This document shows positions 10,665 to 19,910 of a stretch of 64,000 bases of DNA, piece by piece. The position numbers were made by a program, and so were the translations under genes. The notes under the pieces are model-generated. The model was given only the letters and a program-made list of their open reading frames with translations, was not told where the DNA came from and did no database searches. Location of the stretch: NCBI GenBank assembly GCA_010093485.1, contig MU001496.1, positions 462,685 to 526,684 of the forward strand, in the 5' to 3' direction. This stretch comes from Karstenula rhodostoma CBS 690.94 (Eukaryota; Ascomycota; Dothideomycetes; Pleosporales; Didymosphaeriaceae). Every line of letters begins with the position of its first letter. Positions within the stretch are counted from its first letter, which is position 1.

Positions 10665-12905
10665 TCAGTTTCGCTTCGTGACTGGTGTCATCTTTTTCCA
10701 CCGTATATGTTTGCCATTGTCATCGTGCTCACGCACCAAGTCGACGTCCTGCACCCACGCAATCGATCCTCCCTCTGCAGACATCTGCAACAAGTCGCGC
10801 ATATCGCTGGTCAGCACCACACCATCCTGGCCTTGCCCCGGTTGCTTCGCCTTGGAACCCTGTTCCCATTCTTCCCGTACATTTTTCAAAGCCTTCCTCA
10901 CCTTCAGCTTTTTCTTCTCCACGGGTTTAGTTCCGAGAAGCGCATCCAGTTGTGCTTTGATAGCCTTTTGCTCCAGCGTTAGAGCATCGGCCTCCAGGGG
11001 GTGCCACACGGGCTGGCGGACTACATCGGAGAGAGACCGCCCCGCACCGGGTTCGACCTTCTTGTATTTGATTTCCCACCCGCATTCCCAGTGGTCCTGA
11101 CCGTCGTGGTTCAGGTCAGGGTTGGACTGGAGCGTGGGGAGGGCGAGGAGCATGGGTTCTTGCTGTGGATCCGCGGGCTCCAAGAATAGCGCTGGGAGAT
11201 GGCGTCGTAGTTGGTGCGGTTGGATGGTATCGAGCGCGATACGCATCTGTTTGCGGCGGTCGAATGTTCGCGCGTCTGGATCCAGGGGATTGAGGTGTCC
11301 TTCGGGATCGACCTGCATTAGCTTCTCAAGTTGCGCGCTGGTGAGAAAACCCATGACGATGGGCCGATCTGTGAGGTTCTGCACGCGGACCCAGTAGCGG
11401 CCGTCAAAGAATTGCCAGTCTGACGTTTGTTTTGGCGGGAACTGGAGGATAATTTTCTCGAACTGAGACCTCGCGGGTGGCTGTCGAGAGATTAGCCATG
11501 GGCCGAGGTGCTTGGTCGTAGGGTCGTTGGTTTCCTCTTGTACTTGGGAAAACAAGCAGTCATTGGCATTACGCAATGTCGTGGGTCCTGGAAGACCGTC
11601 CGGGGCGAGGGTGGGGTAAATCCAACAAATGGCATTGGCGATAGTTTCCAGCACAAGACGTTCCCTGGGAGAAACAAGTTTTAAAACTTCTGCGATGAGG
11701 AATTGAGCCGTGGCGCGGGCTTGCAGCTTCTCCGACGGCGACGGAAGAGGGTTAGAGTTTGCGAAGAAAGCCTCCACAGGTGGAAATCGTATGACGAGGG
11801 ACGCCGTTTGGATGTCGAGTTTGAAGAAGCAAGAGCTGTAAAGCGCTGCTGCTGCGGCATCGTGCTTCTCAAGCCGAGATCGAACTTTATGGGTGGCAGC
11901 TACGAGGGAGTCTCTTGAAAGAGCCTCGGGAAGCTTGTAGTTTTGGAAGATATGGCGAACAGCATTTCGTGTTGTGAGTGTTCTATCCTGATTTGTCTCG
12001 TCTTCTGCCCAACGTGTGCCGTGCATCTCGCACGTCGCGATCAGCCTGCTCTTTTCAAAGTCTAGCAATGGTCGCAGAACATGCGTGCCACCATGCTCAA
12101 AATATGATGATACAGGGCTTTTGTCCGATGCAGGACTACCACTGTGATGCACGCCGTGAACACCATAGCACTCTGGTATCCATCCGATGCGCCTCATGGC
12201 CATGAGCCCGGACCTGTGGCGTTTCTTGCACAAGCGCATCAAGACTGTCTCTGCTTGATCGTCTTTATGCTGGGCCACTAACAATGACCTGATGCCATTG
12301 TCCTTGCAGGCCTTTCCCAGCGCTTGATATCGCCGAAGTCGTGCTTCCGCTTCGAATCTTGTGGAGGTATCGAGGTTCAAGCCTTCAGGCCAAACGATTG
12401 GAATGATAGTAGACTCTACGCCCACTGCACCACGTTAGCAACGTGAGACGAAGATGAAGTGTTGGCAAGATATCGTACGGGTCGAAAGCTGCCCTGCAAC
12501 CCACTCCGCTTCTTCACTACTTCCGGGCCTCGCCTTGTGGTCGACAATGATTCCATGCAAGCCGGGTAGCTGATGGGACCGCTTGCATTTTGAATACAGT
12601 GTCGCAAGCGCCATTGAATCGACACCCCCACTGACAGCAATGCCAACGGCATGGGACGTTGGCTGAAGCTTTTCCAACGGCAACACCTGGCGTAGCGCTT
12701 CAAGAAACTCATCATCTCCAATGGCACCCTCGGCCTTCACCGGTACGTCCTGTGTATGTGCAAACCGTCGAAGGATGCCATATGAGGACCCAATGGCGTC
12801 GCGAACGCGTCGACTGGGCTCATCTGCTCTCCACGCCCGCCCATGGCCGGCGAGTGCAGAGGAGCAGCCCCTCAAGCAGGCGGCATTTCTCTTCCACATA
12901 AACAC
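10665..12905 (-). CDS. tRNA(Ile)-lysidine synthetase-like PP-loop ATPase, probably mitochondrial
   Basis: Two exons, 12479-12905 and 10665-12424, 728 aa. TilS enzymes convert C34 of tRNA-Ile(CAU) to lysidine so that it reads AUA instead of AUG, using ATP and lysine. The PP-loop SGGVDSMALA is intact, followed by the family-typical GIIVDHKARPGSSEEA and by LLVAQHKDDQAETVLMRL (the HHxxDQAET motif of TilS). The first 50 or so residues are Arg/Ala-rich with few acids and look like a mitochondrial presequence. The 54-nt intron (GTACGA..CAG) joins QLST to LGVESTIIPIVWPEG. The C-terminal 300 residues are fungal-specific in appearance. It is divergent from hsp10, another mitochondrial gene, with 275 bp between starts. 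Confidence 0.85.
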
Positions 12906-13180
12906 GACCTGAGCCGCAGCATCGACCGCTCAGCAACGGCGCGCAAAAGAAAATACGTGATAGTGTACAAGAGTATATAAGGTTACAGAAAGCGCGACGC
13001 AGTTCCGAGGTCTGAGGAGCTTCGGAAAGCGCACGGGCCCCCCGACGCTTCCCATCTAGAATTTTCCAGAGCTTCAAAACATCTCTCCCGTCCTTCTCAA
13101 AGCCCGTCCTCAATTCAATTCATTTTTTTCAGCCTCGCTTTCTAGATACCCCTTTCTATCTCCTGCACGCTTTCTTCACA
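12906..13180. promoter_or_regulatory. Divergent promoter of TilS-like gene and hsp10, with TATA box
   Basis: 275 bp between the two start codons. A TATA-like TATATAAG lies at 12974-12981 on the + strand, about 200 bp before the hsp10 ATG. A heat-shock-element-like motif is listed separately. The last 40 bp before the hsp10 ATG are pyrimidine-rich, as is common at highly expressed fungal genes. Confidence 0.5.
13058..13072 (+). promoter_or_regulatory. Heat-shock-element-like motif upstream of hsp10
   Basis: AGAATTTTCCAGAGC reads as three adjacent 5-bp units nGAAn-nTTCn-nGAgn, with the third deviating at one base. This is the arrangement bound by trimeric Hsf1. It lies 109 bp upstream of the hsp10 start codon, where such a site is expected. 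Function is inferred from motif and position. Confidence 0.5.
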
Positions 13181-13821
13181 ATGGTAAGCACCCCTCGTAG
13201 TATTTTCACCCCAGTGTAGCATCCATCCTTCACCCCCGATGCGCTCCGCATCATCCGCGTTCTTCCCGCATCACCGCAGCTAGCTAACGGTCGTTGCAGT
13301 CTGCCATCAAGTCCATCCGCAGCATCGCGCCGCTCCTTGACCGCATCCTCGTGCAGCGCATCAAGCCCGAGGCCAAGACCGCAACCGGCATCTTCCTGCC
13401 GGACAGCGCCGTCAAGGAGCTCAACGAGGCAAAGGTACTCGCCGTCGGCCCCGGCGCCTACGACAGGGAGGGCAAGCGCGTTGCGCCCAGCGTCCAGCCC
13501 GGCGACAAGGTCTTGATTCCCCAGGTACGTGGATGACATGTCACACCTCCACTTCAAGTGAGGAGGAGAAGAACGGACAGAGCGGTGCGATGATGATACC
13601 CACCAACACTATCGACTAGACACGTCTATGCTGTCGAACCGTTAACCATCTTTCGGGACTGATGCGACCGCTCTGCCTAGCACTGCTTGCGAAACAATGA
13701 AGCCTACCAGCGGAACCATCGCTAACGCTTCCAACAGTTCGGCGGCTCGCCCCTCAAGGTCGGCGAGGAGGAGTACTCGCTCTTCCGTGACCACGAGCTG
13801 CTCGCCAAGATCAACGAGTAA
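13181..13821 (+). CDS. hsp10: Mitochondrial 10-kDa chaperonin Hsp10 (GroES family)
   Basis: Three coding exons, 13181-13183, 13300-13524 and 13738-13821, 103 aa. Hsp10 is the lid of the mitochondrial Hsp60 folding chamber. The protein reads SIAPLLDRILVQRIKPEAKT (strand and roof region), the mobile-loop equivalent TATGIFLPDSAVKE, then AVGPGA, PGDKVLIPQFGG and ends LFRDHELLAKINE. This is the full length of the family (yeast 106 aa). The first coding exon is only the ATG: GTAAGC follows directly and the frame resumes at TCTGCCATCAAG. Intron 1 is 116 nt and intron 2 is 213 nt, unusually long here because it hosts a C/D snoRNA. A heat-shock-like element lies upstream. Confidence 0.95.
13578..13675 (+). 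ncRNA. Intron-encoded C/D-box snoRNA, predicted guide for LSU rRNA 2'-O-methylation
   Basis: Lies inside hsp10 intron 2. A perfect 9-bp terminal stem CAGAGCGGT (13578-13586) / ACCGCTCTG (13667-13675) encloses box C ATGATGA (13590-13596) and box D CTGA (13659-13662). The bases before box D, CCATCTTTCGGG plus one A, are complementary over 12 nt to CCCGAAAGATGG, a sequence I recognise as universally conserved in LSU (25S/28S) rRNA. By the box D+5 rule the target base is the G of CCCGAAAG, which from memory corresponds to yeast 25S Gm805 (guided by snR39b). Internal C'/D' boxes are unclear. The RNA would be released by splicing and debranching. Confidence 0.85.
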
Positions 13822-14292
13822 AGCAAGTGCTTTTCGGACGATCGACCAACCGGTACCCACGCCTCCCGCCTCCATTGTAACCTCTACTGTATTGTACCAC
13901 CACCGCGCCCGCCCCACAACACCACACCGCCCTCCATGACCGCTCGCTCGGCCGCTTAGTATACCCGCCGGCGTTCATTTGGTAGCAAGGGAAGGTCTGG
14001 TTTGAACTGACTGGTTGGCATATGGGCATTGTAATTGAATTGAAAGTTAAAGCGACATCTTCCGTTCTCCATGTGTAGTTACGACAAAAGATAGGCGGGG
14101 AAGAGGACATGCATAGGTAGCAATACGAACAGCCAATCTCTGCTCGAAGAATCCTGCGCAAATTGAACCAATCTGGTACGGTCTAGGAAGAGATATTGTC
14201 ATGACAGTTATAACACATAACAATAGGACATTCGTGAGAACACTCCCCTCTACCCCAACTCCAACCCAAACCCACATCCCTCACATCACCCC
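13822..14292. other. Intergenic, convergent 3' ends of hsp10 and het-C
   Basis: 471 bp holding the two 3' UTRs. Nothing recognisable beyond a C-rich tract next to the het-C stop codon. Confidence 0.5.
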
Positions 14293-16912
14293 CTAATACA
14301 TATTATTACCACCCCCAGAACCCCACTGCCTGCCCCCACCCTCACTATGGCCCTGCTGCCCATACCCTCCATACCCACCACCCTGTTGCCCGGCATCATA
14401 GTTCTCGTATCCCTGCTGATACGCCGTCGGCACCGTATAACTCGGCTCCGTTCCCTGCCCACCATGATACTGTCCCTGTGCGCCCCAACCACCGACATCT
14501 CCACCAGGCGGGGCGGCATTGTACTCCGGCGCACCGCCGCCCTGGCCGCCTGCGTACGACGACTGGTACGGCTGGAAGGAGCCCCAGTCGTGCGTAGGTC
14601 CCGGCGAGGGTGAGGGATGGTACGACGCCGCGGAGTGATCGTACGACTGCGCTTGCGGAGCAGCGGCGTCGAAGTCGCCGGGTGCTTCGCGACTCCCGCT
14701 GAACATGTTGAGCGCGGGGCTGAGCTTGCTCCCCAGGCCTCCGGGAAGGTTGCCGGCGAGACTGCCGAGGAAGCCGCCGCCACTGGAGCTCGCGTGGCTC
14801 GACTGCTGGTGCTGCTGGTGCTGCTGGCCGCCGCTGTGGCCGTGGCTCACGAACGACGAGACGCCTGCGGCGCCGTGGCCGGAGCCCTGCGAGTGGTCGT
14901 TGCCGCCGCTGTGGTTCTTGCCTGCTCGAACGCTCTCTGAGCTAAGGACCTGGTTGATGTCGCCGCCGCGGTGGTTTTGTGCCCACTTTTCAACGACGGA
15001 GAACATGTTTCTGTGGATCTCGCTGTTGTGGTTGCGGATTGCGGGGTGGTGGAAGACCTGCATGCAGTCGTTGAGGACCTGGTCGACGGGCACGTCCGGA
15101 TGATCAAAAGCGTAGATCACGCGGGGTGCGACGAACTGTAGTATTACGACTGCGATCTGGCCGGCGGGTGCGTTGAGAACGTTCGAGAAGTGGTCTTTGG
15201 AGAGCATGCTGTGGGTGGGGTCCGACGAGTGTGGGTTGGTCCAGACTTCGAACTGGTGCTTAGCCGCCGAGTCGATGACGGTGGAGGAGCCTTGCTTGAG
15301 AGACTCAGAGGCAGACTTGATGATTGGCATGACGAACGGAGCCAGCAAGGACAGCACGAAGAGCGTCACGCGCTCGGTAATCGTCTCAATGAGCTTCTCC
15401 AGGCCTGGGATCTTTTCGATTATCGCGGAAATGTTCCTGACTACGTTGTCTCGGAACTCCAGGATTGGGTAGATTTTGGGAATGATGGTTGCAGGGTCAG
15501 TGTTTGTACCTGGAATGTTAGGTCCAGGTGGTCCACCGATAGATCCAGGTGGTGCATCAAAGGCAGGGGCTGCGCCTTGATGTTGGCCAGGGCCGCCTGC
15601 TCTCGAGCTGCTGTAATCATCGTAGCCTCCGCTTCGGTATCCATGTCCTGAATTTGCGGCAGCCTGTGCATCAGACATTGCTTGAAGCTGATGAGCCTCC
15701 TTGATTAAGCCACTAGTTCCAGGAACCTTCCCGAGGACGTCCGTAAGAGCCGAGCAGCTGCCTCCACCTCCGCTTCCTTTCGTGTTGCTTGTCAAAGCGT
15801 CTGACAGCGTTGTGTTCATCTCATCAACCTCCGATTGCGTGATATGGTCAGTCGCCTCACCTAGCACAGAATGGAAGAAGTCGACACCTCCAAAAGTTCC
15901 AGTCACGAGCGGATAAACATGTTTGCCGTGGAGATTGATCTGTGTCTGAGTTCCTGTATGCGAGAACACATTCGAGTATCCCAGTTCTCGTAAAGCAAGC
16001 TCAGTGTAATTAGTATGAGCACCAAAATCCTCGAGGCAGTGGAGGCCTTGTCCGAGACACCGCAATGCTTCAGCAAGATTTGCTTCGTTTCCGCTCTCTC
16101 CATTAGGCCCGTGGGTATACATGCGGCCGTAGTGGATGGCTCGAGAGAAAGAGAATTTGACATAGCCTGCAGACGTTGCCCAATTACCTCTCTCATTAGC
16201 AATATAGTTCTTCATTCCAGTCTCCGGGTCGACAGCAAGCTCGATATCTGCAATGGGTCCGCGCAGACGAGGGTCGAACTTCCTGGCATCCTGGTTATCG
16301 GCATAGTCTTTCGGGTTGTCAATGTGCTCTTCTGGCCTGTAAACACCAAGTCGGTCGGCGGTAACCTCAAACTCGCCAGTCGCATATCCGAATGACATAA
16401 AAGCCAGGATCCACACAAGGACGCGAATGGTGTCACCCTCGGCGGCTGTTAGTTCGGATACGCGGCACACCTGCAGATTCAAGACTCACTTGAACTTTGC
16501 TCAAAGTTGCGGTGTCTACAGCCTGTAACTCATTAACTGGGTCCACCTCAGGGAGGAGATAATATGGTACCTGCGAGTAATCTCGGAGCCAGTTGCCAAA
16601 GTACACGCGCTGGCACAGATTAGCTCCTACACCTTTCCATACACGCATGGAGCATACCTTGATCATCATGGACTTCCACTTGTGACCTTTCAAGCACGCA
16701 ACCGTAGCGAGCATGTCCTCGATATCTCCATGGCGCCAATTCTTCCCTTCAACGGCGGAGATGGATCTGCACCATACATCAGCACGTGTCTCTGCCTTTG
16801 TTTTGGTGACAACTCACGCGATGTTGCCGGCGCCAAAAGCATGCGCTTTCGCTGGTAGCAGCACTAACACGGCCAGCGCGATGAGCAGCACGTATTTTGC
16901 CTGGATTGCCAT
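14293..16912 (-). CDS. hetC: Heterokaryon-incompatibility protein HET-C
   Basis: Five exons: 16818-16912, 16658-16766, 16571-16609, 16490-16522 and 14293-16437; 806 aa. In Neurospora, het-c alleles control vegetative incompatibility; the protein is a secreted or plasma-membrane glycine-rich protein. A signal peptide (MAIQAKYVLLIALAVLVLLP.. AHAFGAGNIASI) is followed by the highly conserved block WRHGDIEDML, RVYFGNWLRDYSQ, RVLVWILAFMSFGYATGEFEV, YRPEEHIDNPKDYADNQDAR and LHCLEDFGAHTNYTEL. The last 200 residues are Gly/Gln/His/Ser-rich low complexity, as in Neurospora HET-C. Two internal exons are only 39 and 33 nt, and introns are 48-52 nt. The splice KVQ to GDTIRV uses a GAG acceptor. Next to the UstYa-like gene on the same strand. 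Confidence 0.93.
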
Positions 16913-17388
16913 AGCGAGCAAGTAGTGAGAGAGAGTGTGTGGAGGAGAGGAAAGGAAGCAAGAATGAGCCTTGCTAATAAAGTTATGGGTCACTTGCGCC
17001 TGCCGTCAGCGCAGCTGTACGTGAAGGGTTAGGCCCATGTGGCGATGACGCCACAGGGTGAACGCAAGCCTCAACGCTTCTTAAACCCTTTGCCAGTCAA
17101 TTCATTCCCCCTTGCAGTAAACGCGCATTCCATAGATACTGTCCTTTAGTACACAGCTGCTCAACGCCTCAATTTTGCGAGGCTGTGCGATCGGGAGAGT
17201 TGCCTTAAGCCACTGTTTGCCCCACCTCCTAGCGGGGTTCATCGAAGCTGAGAGAGCCCGAGGCGGGGCAGCGCTAGGACCGCAAAGGCAAACACCATAC
17301 ACAATGTCTCACTCTATCATCAAGGTTTTGCTGGTGCATAGGCACTCAAATTGAATACAGCATCTTTGATGTACATGTATTCAACTCA
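16913..17388. other. Intergenic between HET-C and the UstYa-like gene
   Basis: 476 bp: het-C promoter plus the 3' flank of the UstYa-like gene. No ORF, repeat or RNA seen. Confidence 0.5.
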
Positions 17389-18496
17389 CTACAGATTTGA
17401 GTCTTGGTCTAACGGCAATCCCAAGCCTCCCTCCGAAACCGGTTTGTGGTTCGGGTTGTCATATCCCCAGTACTCGTAATACTTGTCTGCAGCAGGTAGC
17501 TGCTTGATGCCTGGCTTGTCGCCCTCTGGCTGCTTCATCACTTCGACGTACTTGTCCATGTCGATGCTGTTTTCTCTGCGCCAGTCGGTGAATTTGTCGA
17601 AGTTGTGGCACTTCTTGTTGATGGACCTATTACACGGCGTGAGCTACGAAGTGGAAAGAGCGCGGGAAGGGATACTACAACGTACATGTCGGCGAAAGGG
17701 TACTCTTGTGTGTACATCCAGACCAGGGGGATCATGTCCAAGTTGCCCGAGCACTGGATCGATTGGAGCAGGATGTCAAAGCAGTGGTTCATGTGCAGCT
17801 CCCGCTGCATGACTTTGTCCGCTCGAGCTTGGCTCATGTTGTCTATTCAGACACGTTAGTCAAGACCTTCTCTCAAATCTGGCAAGCGAACGCGGTCGAC
17901 TCACAATAACCCCCGTATACGACTTTCCGCAACGAGTTCAAGCAGTGCAGCTGATGATAGACATCAAAAATCGCTGCGTATGCGTTGTCTCCTAAGCCCC
18001 AGTCTTTATCTTCCAGCTTGGTCACAGTCGTGTAGTCCTTGCCCATCTTGGTGAGCTCCTCGCGCGTCACGGGATACACACGCGTCAACTCCCACTCTTC
18101 CCAGATCTTGTCATCCGCAGGGTTGGGCTGATGCCGCATTACACTGCCGCCTTCCTTCGGTGGGAAGAACGTTCCATTGATGATAACATCCTCGAAGTCA
18201 ACTGTGTATTTGTCGTATATGGGACTGTATCCGGATACTCTTCGAAGAGCTGCGTTGCGCACCAGATAGTGGCTGTGGAACCATACGCCGAAAAGGCTGA
18301 TTGAGACAAGGAGGATGGAGAGGTTGATGACTAAAACGAGTATGAGGGCTCGACAGCTTAAGACGAAGTGTCTCTGGTCTTTTGTGTGGGATCCGCTGAT
18401 GAAGCCTTTTGTCTCATCCTCGTCTGATTCTGAGGTAGAGTCGCGGCTGCTGCCCGAGGCCACCGGTTTGTATTCAAGCTTCTCTAACCATTTCAT
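17389..18496 (-). CDS. UstYa-family (DUF3328) membrane oxidase-like protein
   Basis: Three exons, 17905-18496, 17686-17842 and 17389-17626, 328 aa. UstYa proteins are required for oxidative macrocyclisation of fungal RiPPs (ustiloxin, phomopsin, asperipin) and also occur in other secondary-metabolite clusters. An acidic cytosolic N-terminus is followed by one membrane segment at about 49-71, consistent with a secretory-pathway anchor. Both hallmark HxxHC motifs are present: HQLHC at about 181-185 and HMNHC at about 214-218. WEEW and YPVTREELTKMG before motif 1 also fit. Introns are 62 and 59 or so nt and splice KVVYGGY to YNMSQARAD and FADM to SINKKCHNFDKF. Longer than many members because of the N- and C-terminal tails. 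Its 5' end faces the Kex2-repeat precursor at 19911, so it is the likely modifying enzyme. Confidence 0.9.
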
Positions 18497-18856
18497 GATG
18501 AAAGGAAAGAGCGCAACAGAGGGATAGAATGTTCGAAAGTCGTGACCTTGAAGTCAAAGAATAAGCGGTTGGAAGCGGAGTTGGTTGATGCGTCATTTGG
18601 AACATGGTGGGGGCCGCCATACTGTATACATGGAATGGTGGACTATCATCATGCATCGCGTGCTTCTTCACAATGACACCGTAGATAAGGCTAGTGTTGT
18701 CGAGCTGCATCAAGGTGGTTCCTCCGGATCCTTAGATGATGCACGTCTTCCATTATTGGTCAGATCGAATCTCGGACATCTCGCTACCGTGGTTGCGGCC
18801 ATAAGTTTGGGCAGTGGGGCGATGCGCCACCCCGACAGAACAGAATATGCCAGAAC

Positions 18857-18981
18857 CCCCTAGTACTATTAGAATAACGCTAATTATTTCTATACGCGTA
18901 TTTTATATATAAATTAGAAATCCTAGTAATCCCCTCTAGTATTTCTATATATTTTATAGATGACGAATTAATATATCTATC
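18857..18981. repeat. AT-rich island, possible decayed element
   Basis: A sharply bounded run of about 125 bp that is strongly A/T-rich (TATA, TAATTA, ATTTCTATA words; TTTCTATA recurs) inside DNA of ordinary composition. CCTAGTA-type words occur near the left end and again in the middle. Such patches in Dothideomycete genomes are often remnants of RIP-mutated repeats. No terminal repeats or coding remnants can be seen, so identity is unproven. Confidence 0.4.
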
Positions 18982-19820
18982 GCCAAGAAACCGCCAAAAA
19001 CACCCTCCCCGGCGGACCTACTGCCTAAACTTATGGCCGCAACCACAGTATATTCTCAATAACACGATGATACATATTCACCAGGATCTGCCAAGCGTGC
19101 ACACACCTTCCTAGTCAGGAAAAAGCCGTTACGCAAGTCAGAAGAATGCGAGGTAAGCGCCCAGATCACCTGCCTGGTTCGGTCATGTTACAGCACATCA
19201 AATTGTAGGATTCTACATACTACACATAGTATAGCTGCTGGAGCGTAAGGCCCACACTCGATAAGAACCAACTCAAGATGATCAATCTATGGACGCTTCA
19301 AGCACCGCTAGTGCTGCAGTCAATAACGGATCCATCTACTGCCTCACCTTTCCTGACCCTTCAACATCCGACTCGTCCAAAATGCAAGCCAAGTAGCACA
19401 TCTTTGAATCCTCGAGGTCGCCAAGCGGTGAGTGTATGCGTAAGAAATATCACTGTGCAGGCACGCTTCAAAGAATGATAGGCTTGTACTGCCTTGTGGG
19501 ATGCTGTGGAGACGTACTCGCATGTCCTAGTTCGGGTAGGCACCAACGGCGCTGATCACCAGACGTGCTATGGCAATATTGGTGGCCGCATACTTGCCAT
19601 AGGTGCTTTGTGCCCGTGGAAGCCGATCGGCACAGCTCGTCCAGCCGATCTTAAGGTACTGATGTGTCACCGTCCGTAATGGGTCGATGATACGAGCCGT
19701 CCTTGTGATGGCAACAGAATCCTTCTGACGTAAGAGGAAACGGTGTGATGTGGTCGATCAGGCTGCGGTATGATAGCGAATTCGAGTGGCTATCGCCGGG
19801 TGTGCCTGGATTGAACGTGG

Positions 19821-19828
19821 TATATAAG
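19821..19828 (+). promoter_or_regulatory. TATA box of the Kex2-repeat precursor gene
   Basis: TATATAAG lies 83-90 bp before the ATG at 19911, at a normal distance for a fungal TATA promoter. Most other genes in the window lack such a clear box. This fits an inducible, strongly expressed secreted product. Confidence 0.5.
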
Positions 19829-19910
19829 TAATTCAACACCCTCTGGCCACTCGTCAGCCGGCAGGTCACGCCACATTCCGCTACCTATACACCTCGTTGT
19901 CTCTTCCAAG

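Larger units (their letters stand above)
18497..19910. promoter_or_regulatory. Divergent intergenic region of the RiPP-like pair
   Basis: 1.41 kb between the start codons of the UstYa-like gene and the precursor. It must hold both promoters. It contains an AT-rich island at 18857-18981 and a TATA box near the precursor (separate entries). No ORF with recognisable content was found, so no pathway regulator or transporter is hidden here. Confidence 0.5.

Noticed and set aside
12435..12905. TilS-like gene as a frameshifted pseudogene (two ORFs in different frames)
   Set aside because: A 54-nt intron with a good donor, branch (GCTAACG) and CAG acceptor joins them in phase and keeps the PP-loop fold intact.
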